This document shows positions 1 to 7,869 of a DNA stretch of 64,000 nt, in pieces. Location of the stretch: NCBI RefSeq assembly GCF_009905255.1, contig NZ_CP047602.1:1723501-1787500 (forward strand), read 5' to 3'. Within the stretch, counting starts at the first letter, position 1. The number at the start of each line of letters is the position of its first letter. The notes under the pieces were generated by a model. That model worked only from the letters and a program-made list of their open reading frames with translations. It did no database searches and was not told where the DNA came from. Made by a program: the position numbers and the translations under genes. The DNA comes from Thermoanaerobacterium aotearoense. Its GTDB lineage: Bacteria > Bacillota > Thermoanaerobacteria > Thermoanaerobacterales > Thermoanaerobacteraceae.

Positions 1-41
1 CTTACAATTATATCACATTTGCTTCAAAACAACAACACAAA

Positions 42-851
42 TCATTTAAGGCCTGTTGTGGAAATCCCCTTGACAAATTGTTTTTGGAAAATGAGAAATA
101 TAAGTATCATAGGCAACGTTAAAAGTATAGCACCTGCCATAACTTGATTCCAAAATTGATAATACTGCCCGTAAAATGAATTTAATCCAACTGGCAGTGT
201 GTACATATTATCGCTGGTCGTCAAAAGGCTGGGCCACAAAAAGCTGTTCCAATTGCCTGTAAACATGAATATAAACTGTGTTGTAAGAGCAGGCTTTGAC
301 AATGGCAAAACTATTTGTAGAAAAATCCTAAATTTAGACAAACCGTCTATTGTGGCAGCTTCTTCCATCTCCTTCGGAATAGATAAAAAGAACTGCCTCA
401 TTAAAAATATACCAAAACTACTGGTTAAAAACGGTATTGTGAGTCCCCAATACGTATTCACCCAGCCCAGTTTGCTCAATAAGATATATGTTGGCACCAT
501 TACAACCTGCCCAGGAACCATCATAAGCGCTAACACAATAATGAACAAGAAATTGCGGCCTGCAAAATTAATTCTGGCAAGAGCATATCCAGCCATTGAA
601 TTAAACAATAAATTTCCAAATGTAACTGCGGCAGCAACGATCAAACTATTAAAGAACCATCTCAAAAACGGAAACTGGCTTACAATCATACTATAATTGC
701 TAAACGTCAAATTTTTTAAATTGACACTTAAACTATCTAATTCACTTGTAGGTTTGAGTGAAGTTATTATAGACCAAATAAACGGCCCTAATGTGATTGC
801 AGCATAAACTATGGCTACCAAATAGAGAACAAATCTAAATACTTTAGTCAT
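42..851 (-). CDS. Carbohydrate ABC transporter permease, MalG type
   Basis: Inner-membrane subunit of a binding-protein-dependent sugar importer. The 269-residue protein has about six hydrophobic segments. The cytoplasmic EAA loop reads EEAATIDGLSKF and is followed by LPLSKP, the surface that docks the ATPase. It begins 13 bp after the preceding permease gene with a good AGAGGTGAT ribosome site. It is the last gene of the lacI, GH65 phosphorylase, binding protein, permease, permease run, so its substrate is probably the disaccharide cleaved by that phosphorylase. No ATPase gene is present in the operon. The family is clear; the substrate is inferred from neighbours only. Confidence 0.9.
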   Translation of the reverse strand: MTKVFRFVLYLVAIVYAAITLGPFIWSIITSLKPTSELDSLSVNLKNLTFSNYSMIVSQFPFLRWFFNSLIVAAAVTFGNLLFNSMAGYALARINFAGRNFLFIIVLALMMVPGQVVMVPTYILLSKLGWVNTYWGLTIPFLTSSFGIFLMRQFFLSIPKEMEEAATIDGLSKFRIFLQIVLPLSKPALTTQFIFMFTGNWNSFLWPSLLTTSDNMYTLPVGLNSFYGQYYQFWNQVMAGAILLTLPMILIFLIFQKQFVKGISTTGLK

Positions 852-864
852 TATATATCACCTC

Positions 865-1764
865 TTAATACATTTCTTCTTTAAATAATACTCGCTGCAA
901 TAGTGTTAAAATCAGAATAATCAGAAATAGTACAAAAGCCATAGCTGATGCGTAACCCATGTTAAAATCTTTAAATCCTGTTTTATATATGTCAAGAACC
1001 ACCGTCATCGTCGCATCAAGTGGCCCTCCACTTCCCCCTGACACAACATAGGCCTGGTCAAAGATTTGAAACGTACCTATCAACGAGACTACGAGATTGA
1101 AGAACACAACGTGCCTCAACAACGGAAGCGTTATTTTTATAAATCGTTGAAATTTATTTGCGCCATCTACTTCTGCCGCTTCATACAATTCCGCAGGGAT
1201 GTCTTGAAGTCCTGCCAAGAATATCACCATATAATTTCCAACTGATGACCAAATTGCCATCATCATGATTGACGGCAAAGCAAAGTTGACATTGTTAAAC
1301 CATGCCTGACCATGTATTCCGATTTTAGACAGAATCGTGTTGACTAATCCATCTGCTTTAAATAAATACAAAAATATGACTGATACGGCAACTGTCGATG
1401 TTACAGTAGGTATATAATACGCAACCCTAAAAAAAGTTTTCCCTTTAATATCAGAATCAACGACTAATGCAAGGACTAATGCTATAAATAATTGTGTAGG
1501 TACCACAAACAATGAATATATCGTTGTGTTAAGCAATGCCCTTTTAAACGTTTGATCGTTTAACAAACCTATATAATTTTTAAATCCTACCCAGTGACTC
1601 AAAGAAGGATTTAAGTATGAAAAATCTTTAAAGCTTATTATAAATGCATAAATTAATGGTCCAATAATAAACACAGAAATAGAAACGACAAAAGGCATCA
1701 TAAAGGCGTATCCCGAAATAGCTTCATTTACATATCTTTTCTTTGAAATTGAATGAGCTTTCAT
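865..1764 (-). CDS. Carbohydrate ABC transporter permease, MalF/UgpA type
   Basis: First of two inner-membrane permeases of the sugar importer. The 299-residue protein has six predicted membrane segments and the EAA loop YEAAEVDGANKF followed by TLPLLRH near residue 205. An AAAGGAAGAG ribosome site precedes the ATG. It lies downstream of the binding-protein gene, separated by a perfect hairpin that probably lowers permease expression relative to the binding protein. The transported sugar cannot be read from the sequence; the operon context suggests an alpha-linked disaccharide. Confidence 0.9.
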   Translation of the reverse strand: MKAHSISKKRYVNEAISGYAFMMPFVVSISVFIIGPLIYAFIISFKDFSYLNPSLSHWVGFKNYIGLLNDQTFKRALLNTTIYSLFVVPTQLFIALVLALVVDSDIKGKTFFRVAYYIPTVTSTVAVSVIFLYLFKADGLVNTILSKIGIHGQAWFNNVNFALPSIMMMAIWSSVGNYMVIFLAGLQDIPAELYEAAEVDGANKFQRFIKITLPLLRHVVFFNLVVSLIGTFQIFDQAYVVSGGSGGPLDATMTVVLDIYKTGFKDFNMGYASAMAFVLFLIILILTLLQRVLFKEEMY

Positions 1765-1820
1765 ACTAAGACTCTTCCTTTCAATCCATTAATTGCAAAA
1801 AAACAAATAGTAAAATCTTT

Positions 1821-1844
1821 ATGCAGCACCTTAAGGTGCTGCAT
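1821..1844 (-). terminator. Intercistronic hairpin between binding protein and permease genes
   Basis: Perfect palindrome with arms of GCAGCACC around TTAA, lying 5 bases past the binding-protein stop. There is no continuous U run after it on the transcribed strand. It is more likely a partial terminator or 3'-end stabiliser for the binding-protein mRNA than a full stop. Confidence 0.7.
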
Positions 1845-1848
1845 AACA

Positions 1849-3120
1849 TCATTGTCCAAGCTGCTTCTGCGCATTATCAAGTGCTTCTTGAGCATTTTTT
1901 GCCTGCTTCATTATAAGTGAATCTGAAGCTTTATTTGCAGCATCAGATACTTTTGTCCCAAGAAGTCCAAACTGCCATGGATAAGAATAAGCCGCGCCAT
2001 CTATAAATGCTACTCTATCTGGATATTTTGTCCTAAATCCTTCTTCCATAGACTTTCTTGATGGAAGAGCAAGACCTGAATCAACAACAAATTGTTGCCC
2101 TTCTTTTCCAGTTAAAAACTCCAATAATTTAAATGCATCATCTTTATTTTTGCTGTTTTTATTCATTACATAAGCAACGGTAAAAGCTAATGTTGCCTTT
2201 TGTTTGCCTTCAGGAAGCTCTGCTATTCCGTAATTAAGGTTTGGATCCTTATCCTTTAAAAATGGTATCATCCATCCTCCCTCTATCGCCATTGCGGCTT
2301 TTTTAGCTGCAAATACATCACCATTCCATCCTCCACCTAAATTCTGTGGCGTATCTGCTACCTTGTCCTTTGTAATAAGCCCTGTGTAAAAATCAAGCGC
2401 TTGAGCATTTTCTGGAAGATTTAAAGTCACCTTACCATCTTTATATACTGAGCCACCATTTTGAAGCATAAAAGCTTCGAACCTTGCAAGATCTGACGAT
2501 AAAACCAAGCCTTTTACACCATTCTTAGTCAATTTTTGAGCATCTGCTTTTAATTCATCCCATGTCTTTGGAGGCTCACTAATACCTGCAGCATTAAACA
2601 TGTCTTTATTATAGAATAGCGCTAATGTGTTATAATCCTTCGGAAGACCGTACGTTTTTCCTTCCCACTGAAAAGCTGAAAGCAACGATGGTTCGAAATC
2701 ATTTACATCTACATTGTATTTCTTAATATAATCATCTAATGGTTCCAAAACTCCTGACGACATAAGCTGTGGTGCAGGCATACTATCAAGATAAAAAATG
2801 TCTGGAGCTACATTTGCAGCAATTTCTGTTTGCAGTTTCTGCATGTAATCGCCTACTATTGTTTCAATTTGTACATTAATATTAGGATATTTTTTCTTAA
2901 ATGCAGCTAACTGGTCATTTACAATCTTCGTTTCAGCAGGCGAAGAAGACCACATTCCAAGTTTTAAAGTTACAGGTTTTGAAGTGTCTTGTTTCTGAAC
3001 AGAGTTAGTTTTATTATTGTTGTTGGTGGAAGCAGTGTTTTGTTTTGTTGAACATCCAGAAAGCAAAGCAGCTATCAAAAGTATTGTGACAACAAAAATG
3101 CTTATAAATTTTTTACCCAT
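1849..3120 (-). CDS. Sugar-binding lipoprotein of ABC importer (family 1 solute-binding protein)
   Basis: Extracellular lipoprotein that captures sugar and delivers it to the two downstream permeases. The 423-residue protein has a type II signal peptide with lipobox LLSGC (Cys23). An S/N/T-rich tether follows, then a MalE-like binding domain with typical segments such as APDIFYLDSMPAPQL and AAKKAAMAIEGGWM. An AGAGGGG ribosome site precedes the ATG. It lies downstream of the GH65 phosphorylase and upstream of two permeases. The ligand is probably a disaccharide such as trehalose, maltose, kojibiose or nigerose, inferred from the phosphorylase. Confidence 0.9.
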   Translation of the reverse strand: MGKKFISIFVVTILLIAALLSGCSTKQNTASTNNNNKTNSVQKQDTSKPVTLKLGMWSSSPAETKIVNDQLAAFKKKYPNINVQIETIVGDYMQKLQTEIAANVAPDIFYLDSMPAPQLMSSGVLEPLDDYIKKYNVDVNDFEPSLLSAFQWEGKTYGLPKDYNTLALFYNKDMFNAAGISEPPKTWDELKADAQKLTKNGVKGLVLSSDLARFEAFMLQNGGSVYKDGKVTLNLPENAQALDFYTGLITKDKVADTPQNLGGGWNGDVFAAKKAAMAIEGGWMIPFLKDKDPNLNYGIAELPEGKQKATLAFTVAYVMNKNSKNKDDAFKLLEFLTGKEGQQFVVDSGLALPSRKSMEEGFRTKYPDRVAFIDGAAYSYPWQFGLLGTKVSDAANKASDSLIMKQAKNAQEALDNAQKQLGQ

Positions 3121-3226
3121 TTTTATTTAACCCCTCTCCTATAAATATATAATCTTAAACAAAACCAAGCCTTATTAAAGATATTAAAGTAGTCCTAAAT
3201 CCCCCCTATTCACATTATTTATCTTT

Positions 3227-3261
3227 AATAGGCAAAGCAGCAATTTCTGCTTATGCCTATT
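3227..3261 (-). terminator. Hairpin downstream of the GH65 phosphorylase gene
   Basis: Inverted repeat AATAGGC/GCCTATT, with further pairing of AAGCAG and CTGCTT inside it. It lies just past the phosphorylase stop and before the binding-protein gene. The U run on the transcribed strand is weak, so read-through into the transporter genes is likely. Confidence 0.55.
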
Positions 3262-3267
3262 ACACAT

Positions 3268-5592
3268 CTAATTAACTTCAACATCTTTTCCTTTTATTTT
3301 TACTTTTATCTTCTTTCCATTGCTTTCGAGAATTTTTACATCAACGTTATCTTTAACAATATTGATTTGAAGCAAATTGCCTTTCCAATAAATTTGATAT
3401 GACAACTTTCGCCATTTCTCTGGCAACCATGGATTGATATTCAAGGCACCCTCTTTGTCCACATACAAACCGCCAAATCCAAATACGGCAACTTGCCATG
3501 TACCTCCAGCAGAAGCAGCATGGAGACCCTCTTTTGTGTTGCCTTGATTATCTACAAGGTCAACATTAGCACTCCTTAAGAAGGAATAATATGCGTTCTT
3601 ATAATCCCCAACTTTCAGTCCCATGATAGCATACATGCTGGGACCTAACGAAGATTTATGCATTGTTCTCTTCTGATAGTATTCGTAGTTTATCTTTTTC
3701 GTCTCATAATCAAATTCTTCACCTAATAACAGCATAAGCATCACTACATCAGCCTGTTTTACAAGCTGCGTATCATTTAATTTTGTAATATCTACACCGT
3801 CAGGCCATATCGGCATATTATTCTCATCAAATTTATCTATTACGTAATCTTTTCTTTTAAAATAACCTTCAAACTGCTCTAAAATCTTTTTTTCTTTATC
3901 AAATGGTATATAAATTTTAGGAATAATATCTCCCCAATTTTTCAGTTCATCTTCTGTCAAACAAATCTTAGATGTCAACATTTCGTACGTTGATGGATAT
4001 TCCTTTTTCAAAAACTCAACGAATTCAATTGCTTTTTGAATATTCCACCGCGCGAGAAAATTAGTATATGAATTATTGTTTACATGTTCATGAAACTCAT
4101 CAGGTCCAATTACATCATTTATTTCATACCTATCTAGAGAACTATTGTACTCACATCTTGATACCCAAAATCTGGCAGTTTCTAATATCATTTCTATCCC
4201 GTATTTAAGCATAAAATCTATATCATCTGTAGCTCTATAGTATTCAAAAACAGCGAAAGCAATATCAGCAGTTATATGGTACTCTATATCTCCTGTCCAT
4301 ATTCTTACAGGATTGCCTTTATAATCAACACCCCATTGTGGTGTCTCTTCATTTCCTGTATCAGCAGATTCCCATGGATATTGAGCTCCTTTATATCCAT
4401 TTCGTATGGCATTTTGCCTTGCTGCATCCAAAAGATTGTATCTATACATAAGAAGTGTCTTAGCTGCTTTTGGATACACGTATATGAAAAATGGAAGCAT
4501 AAATATTTCTGTATCCCAAAAAACATGACCCTTGTACCCTTCACCGTGGAGAGCTTTTGCTGCAATGCTTACCCTATAATCGCTTTCGCTGACAGAGCTC
4601 ATCAGATGAAATATATTGAACCTCAAAGCTTTATCTGCCTCATCATCGCCCTCTATTTTAATATCTGCAACATTCCAAAGTTTCTCGTATATCTCAATAT
4701 GCTTTAAAAGTTCTTTATCTATGCCCTCTGAAGCAAAATTGTAAACATCTTTTTCGACTTCACTTTTAATCTTTTCCTTTGATATATCCCTTGATGTATA
4801 AGTTGAAACAAATTTATCTACTTCGACAGTTTTATTTTCAGTTACATCAAACTCATAGTATTCTGAAGATATTTCACCTAATGGAGCAAATCTTTTATGC
4901 TTTACAATATTGTTTCCATCATCACTGCGATAAACTTTTACATAAAAGCCTGTTCCAATCCTTGTATCATCATCTCTTGTGGCTGTCTCAAGGTAACAAC
5001 CGCCATTGACAAAGTTAGTATTTTCAACAATGCGTAAATGCTTTGTCTTGTAGGCTGGATTCTCTTTCGAATTCAACACAGAACCATCTATTATGCTTTC
5101 TACAGCAATGGCACCATTATAATTCACAGGTGTTATGAATAGTTTTATGGCAGCTCGATGAACGTTATGTTTGCTTAAAAATCTGTATCCTTCTATGCGG
5201 GTAATCATTCCAGAATCATCTTTTAATGTAATGCCTCTAAACAAGATTCCATGTTTCATATCTAAAATTCTGATAAAATCTAAGATTTCGCATTTATCAA
5301 GATTTAGATTCTTGCCATTAACATATACTTTTATGCCAACCCAATTTTGTACATTGACCAATTCCCTTACTTGAGCTTCTGACTTATCAAAAATTCCAGC
5401 AATAAAGTTGCCTGGACATTCATCATCAGAGCCTTCTTCAAAGCTTCCTCTTAGTCCCATATATCCATTTGCAAGCGTGAAATTCGTCTCATATCTCTGA
5501 TTTAATTTTTTATCATATCTTTCCTGTAAAATAAGCCATTTATCATCGCTTAATAATTTATTTATATCGTCAACAAATGTAAATTTAGCCAC
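3268..5592 (-). CDS. GH65 disaccharide phosphorylase (trehalose, kojibiose, nigerose or maltose type)
   Basis: Cytoplasmic inverting phosphorylase that splits an alpha-linked glucose disaccharide with phosphate into beta-glucose 1-phosphate and a sugar. I place the start at a GTG in an AGGAGGTATACAT context, giving 774 residues. The longer reading frame to 5640 would run through an operator. An N-terminal beta-sandwich is followed by the (alpha/alpha)6 barrel, with GYKGHVFWDTE near residue 353. The proton-donor glutamate is E499 in GPDEFHEHV. Length and the FHEH motif seem closer to trehalose or nigerose phosphorylases than to maltose phosphorylase, but specificity is unresolved. The gene sits between the lacI-type regulator and the importer. 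Confidence 0.88.
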   Translation of the reverse strand: MAKFTFVDDINKLLSDDKWLILQERYDKKLNQRYETNFTLANGYMGLRGSFEEGSDDECPGNFIAGIFDKSEAQVRELVNVQNWVGIKVYVNGKNLNLDKCEILDFIRILDMKHGILFRGITLKDDSGMITRIEGYRFLSKHNVHRAAIKLFITPVNYNGAIAVESIIDGSVLNSKENPAYKTKHLRIVENTNFVNGGCYLETATRDDDTRIGTGFYVKVYRSDDGNNIVKHKRFAPLGEISSEYYEFDVTENKTVEVDKFVSTYTSRDISKEKIKSEVEKDVYNFASEGIDKELLKHIEIYEKLWNVADIKIEGDDEADKALRFNIFHLMSSVSESDYRVSIAAKALHGEGYKGHVFWDTEIFMLPFFIYVYPKAAKTLLMYRYNLLDAARQNAIRNGYKGAQYPWESADTGNEETPQWGVDYKGNPVRIWTGDIEYHITADIAFAVFEYYRATDDIDFMLKYGIEMILETARFWVSRCEYNSSLDRYEINDVIGPDEFHEHVNNNSYTNFLARWNIQKAIEFVEFLKKEYPSTYEMLTSKICLTEDELKNWGDIIPKIYIPFDKEKKILEQFEGYFKRKDYVIDKFDENNMPIWPDGVDITKLNDTQLVKQADVVMLMLLLGEEFDYETKKINYEYYQKRTMHKSSLGPSMYAIMGLKVGDYKNAYYSFLRSANVDLVDNQGNTKEGLHAASAGGTWQVAVFGFGGLYVDKEGALNINPWLPEKWRKLSYQIYWKGNLLQINIVKDNVDVKILESNGKKIKVKIKGKDVEVN

Positions 5593-5620
5593 ATGTATAC
5601 CTCCTGCCAAATAAACGCAT

Positions 5621-5634
5621 CCGAAACGTTTTGG
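5621..5634. promoter_or_regulatory. LacI-family operator upstream of the GH65 gene
   Basis: CCGAAACGTTTTGG differs by one base from the perfect palindrome upstream of the regulator gene at 6679. It lies between the regulator stop and the phosphorylase ribosome site. The local regulator probably represses here by blocking an internal promoter or read-through. Confidence 0.7.
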
Positions 5635-5651
5635 TAACATCTTAAAAAAAA

Positions 5652-6662
5652 TTATATTTTTTTTGCCGATTGCCTAATAATAAGTCGATGTGGTATTATT
5701 ATGTGCCTCGGTTTTTCGCCTTTTATTATCGACACAAGATGTCTGGCCGCCATATAACCTATTTTGTAATTTTCCTGCCTTATTGTTGTCAAACCTGGAG
5801 TTATCAATGATGATAATTCAATATCATCAAAACCAACTATAGATACATCGTCAGGAACCCGCATGCCAAGATCTTGTGCAGCCTTTAATGAACCTATGGC
5901 CATCAAATCTGAAGCATGAAAAACTGCTGTGATTTCAGGATTTTCAAAAATCATCTTTCTGAAACAATTATATCCTCCATCTTGAGTAAAATCATCAAAG
6001 ACAACATATTCGTCTTTATAAGGAATGTTGTTTTTGTAAAGAGCTTTTTTATATCCTTCCAATCTTTCAAAACTCACTGCAGCATCATTATGCCCATTTA
6101 TAAAACCAATATTTTTGTGTCCCAATTTTATTAAATAGCTTGTTGCCTCAAAAGCAGCTTGCACGTTATCTGAACTTACATAGCCTACTTTATCATTTAA
6201 TATAGGGATATCTATTAATACAGTTGGAATCTCTGTGTTTTTTATCTCCTCTATATACGGATCGCTTAATTTTAGCCCTTCCACAATTGCGCCATCAACT
6301 TTTCTGTCATTGCATAATTTTTCATAAGGCGTCACATCTTGTGAAGTCGGATCAACTGTATACAAAATGAGATCATACTTATCTTTTCTTAAACCTGCCT
6401 TTATGCCTGCTAATATCTCCAAAAAAAACGGATGGTATGCACCAGGTTTAATAAGTTCTGAAACAACCAGACCAACTGTGTGAGTCCTATTGGTCACTAA
6501 TCCTCTTGCAATAGAATTAGGAGAGTAATTTAATTCTTCGGCTATCTTCTTGATTTTTTCTCTTGTTTCTTCGCTTACATCCGGATATCCGTTTAAAGCT
6601 CTGGAAACCGTAGTTACAGAAACACCTGCGTATTTTGCAATATCTTTTATAGTAACTGCCAT
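5652..6662 (-). CDS. LacI/GalR-family transcriptional regulator of the disaccharide operon
   Basis: DNA-binding repressor of the local sugar operon. I start it at the ATG after an AAAGGTGG site, giving 336 residues. The N-terminal helix-turn-helix has the LacI signature TIKDIAKYAGVSVTTVSRAL, followed by the hinge helix and a periplasmic-binding-protein-like effector domain. That domain ends in the usual GFDDIELSSLITPGLTTI region. A strong promoter and a perfect palindromic operator lie directly upstream, which points to autoregulation. It is the first gene of the five-gene operon. The inducer is probably the sugar metabolised by the GH65 enzyme. Confidence 0.92.
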   Translation of the reverse strand: MAVTIKDIAKYAGVSVTTVSRALNGYPDVSEETREKIKKIAEELNYSPNSIARGLVTNRTHTVGLVVSELIKPGAYHPFFLEILAGIKAGLRKDKYDLILYTVDPTSQDVTPYEKLCNDRKVDGAIVEGLKLSDPYIEEIKNTEIPTVLIDIPILNDKVGYVSSDNVQAAFEATSYLIKLGHKNIGFINGHNDAAVSFERLEGYKKALYKNNIPYKDEYVVFDDFTQDGGYNCFRKMIFENPEITAVFHASDLMAIGSLKAAQDLGMRVPDDVSIVGFDDIELSSLITPGLTTIRQENYKIGYMAARHLVSIIKGEKPRHIIIPHRLIIRQSAKKI

Positions 6663-6678
6663 TACATATCCACCTTTT

Positions 6679-6692
6679 CCAAAACGTTTTGG
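6679..6692. promoter_or_regulatory. Palindromic LacI-family operator upstream of the regulator gene
   Basis: Perfect 14-base palindrome CCAAAACGTTTTGG with the central CG typical of LacI/GalR sites. It lies between the -10 element and the ribosome site of the regulator gene, so binding would block its own transcription. A one-mismatch copy sits at 5621. Confidence 0.8.
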
Positions 6693-6701
6693 TTTAATTT
6701 T

Positions 6702-6730
6702 ATTGTATACCATTTCTTTTTATATGTCAA
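6702..6730 (-). promoter_or_regulatory. Sigma-A-type promoter of the lacI-GH65-transporter operon
   Basis: On the minus strand TTGACA (6725-6730) and TACAAT (6702-6707) are separated by 17 bases. The palindromic operator begins about ten bases downstream of the -10. Confidence 0.75.
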
Positions 6731-6788
6731 GATACATAATAATAGCTTTCTTAAAATAAATTTTTAAAGAATTTAAGTCATACAATAA

Positions 6789-7184
6789 TTATCTAGATGT
6801 ATATCTGAAAATATATTTTATGCCAAGCGAAAATAATATTAACATAGAAACAAGTCCTATAAATCCAGCAATTGTTGTAAGAACTTCATTTTTATACCTA
6901 AAACTGTCTAATATAGAAACTATCCATAATATAGATAAAACACTTTCTTCAGCAAACAAAAGATAAGTCATAATAAAATTCATTAATATTCTCTTCGCAA
7001 ATATATTGTTTAAATATACAGATAGACAAACCAAAATAGATAAAAATATAAATACGCAAAATTCTTGAACTGTCATATGTGTAGAATGACTTCCAACAAT
7101 AACTGCATGCCAAACATACTGTATGCATAAAATTAAAGAAATAAAAATATATATAAAAATATTAATTAAATTCCTTGTAATCAT
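6789..7184 (-). CDS. Small multi-pass membrane protein of unknown function
   Basis: I do not recognise this 131-residue protein. It has four hydrophobic stretches, at about residues 5-27, 42-58, 64-90 and 101-125, with short charged loops and a basic C-terminus (YIFRYTSR), as in a small integral membrane protein. A good AAGAAGGTG ribosome site precedes the ATG. It is divergent from the small gene at 7341 and appears monocistronic. The base composition is very AT-rich even for this window. Confidence 0.6.
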   Translation of the reverse strand: MITRNLINIFIYIFISLILCIQYVWHAVIVGSHSTHMTVQEFCVFIFLSILVCLSVYLNNIFAKRILMNFIMTYLLFAEESVLSILWIVSILDSFRYKNEVLTTIAGFIGLVSMLILFSLGIKYIFRYTSR

Positions 7185-7340
7185 AAAAACACCTTCTTAA
7201 AGCAATGCATAACTGTTTTTATTTTAACAAAATTAATGAAATTTTTCAACTTTAAAACACAAAATTCTATTCAATGTAACAAAAATTTAATAATTTCATA
7301 GAATTATTAATATAAAAAATAACTATTAGGAGATGATATT

Positions 7341-7706
7341 GTGGTAAAAAGAATATTATCAGAGCCAGGTTCTTATAAAATAACTGTGAATTTTGAAGAA
7401 AAGTGGGCTCATATATTAAATGATGATGCTTTAAAAGCTTTTTATAATGAATACGAACAAGCTGGGATAGCGCGATTATCATTAGATATCTTGATAAACT
7501 ATAAAGAAATATTCAAAAAAACACTTTATATAACTCCCCAATCGTTAATGATAGAAATTATGGCACATTTAGATGTTGAATCTATTGCATCAAAATTCCC
7601 GATAGTAAGAAATTATGTAACTTCACATACTAAAATAATAGATTGTGGAGAAGAAGACGTCGATAATAATAGATGGCTATGGGATCTAATATCAAAAAGT
7701 TTTTAA
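7341..7706 (+). CDS. Hypothetical 121-residue cytoplasmic protein
   Basis: Unrecognised. The protein starts with GTG eight bases after TAGGAGATG. It is soluble and acidic, with no membrane segment or signal peptide. A SYKITVNFEEKW segment near the N-terminus suggests a beta-hairpin, followed by mostly helical sequence and a charged C-terminal third (CGEEDVDNNRWLWDL). It stands alone between a divergent membrane-protein gene and a convergent lipoprotein gene. A small stand-alone regulator or immunity-like protein is possible, but nothing in the sequence decides this. Confidence 0.6.
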   Translation: MVKRILSEPGSYKITVNFEEKWAHILNDDALKAFYNEYEQAGIARLSLDILINYKEIFKKTLYITPQSLMIEIMAHLDVESIASKFPIVRNYVTSHTKIIDCGEEDVDNNRWLWDLISKSF

Positions 7707-7808
7707 GTAATAATATACTAACAAATGTTTTTTATCTGAATTTATCTTATTATTTCAGTTAAGATACAATATAATAAGCCTGAAAATAATTTTTAACTAT
7801 GTTTTACA

Positions 7809-7857
7809 ATTCCAATTGCCTACAAAGCAATTATTTGCGCTTTTCGACAATTGGAAT
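7809..7857. repeat. Inverted repeat in the convergent intergenic gap
   Basis: ATTCCAATTG at 7809-7818 pairs with CAATTGGAAT at 7848-7857. The loop holds a second small repeat (GCAATTATTTGC). It sits between two converging genes, so a shared 3'-end structure is the simplest reading. No clear T run follows on either strand. Confidence 0.5.
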
Positions 7858-7869
7858 ACATATTACCTT

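Noticed and set aside
5593-5640. Sixteen extra N-terminal codons on the GH65 protein
   Set aside because: They would cover the LacI operator and have no ribosome site; the GTG at 5592 follows AGGAGG.
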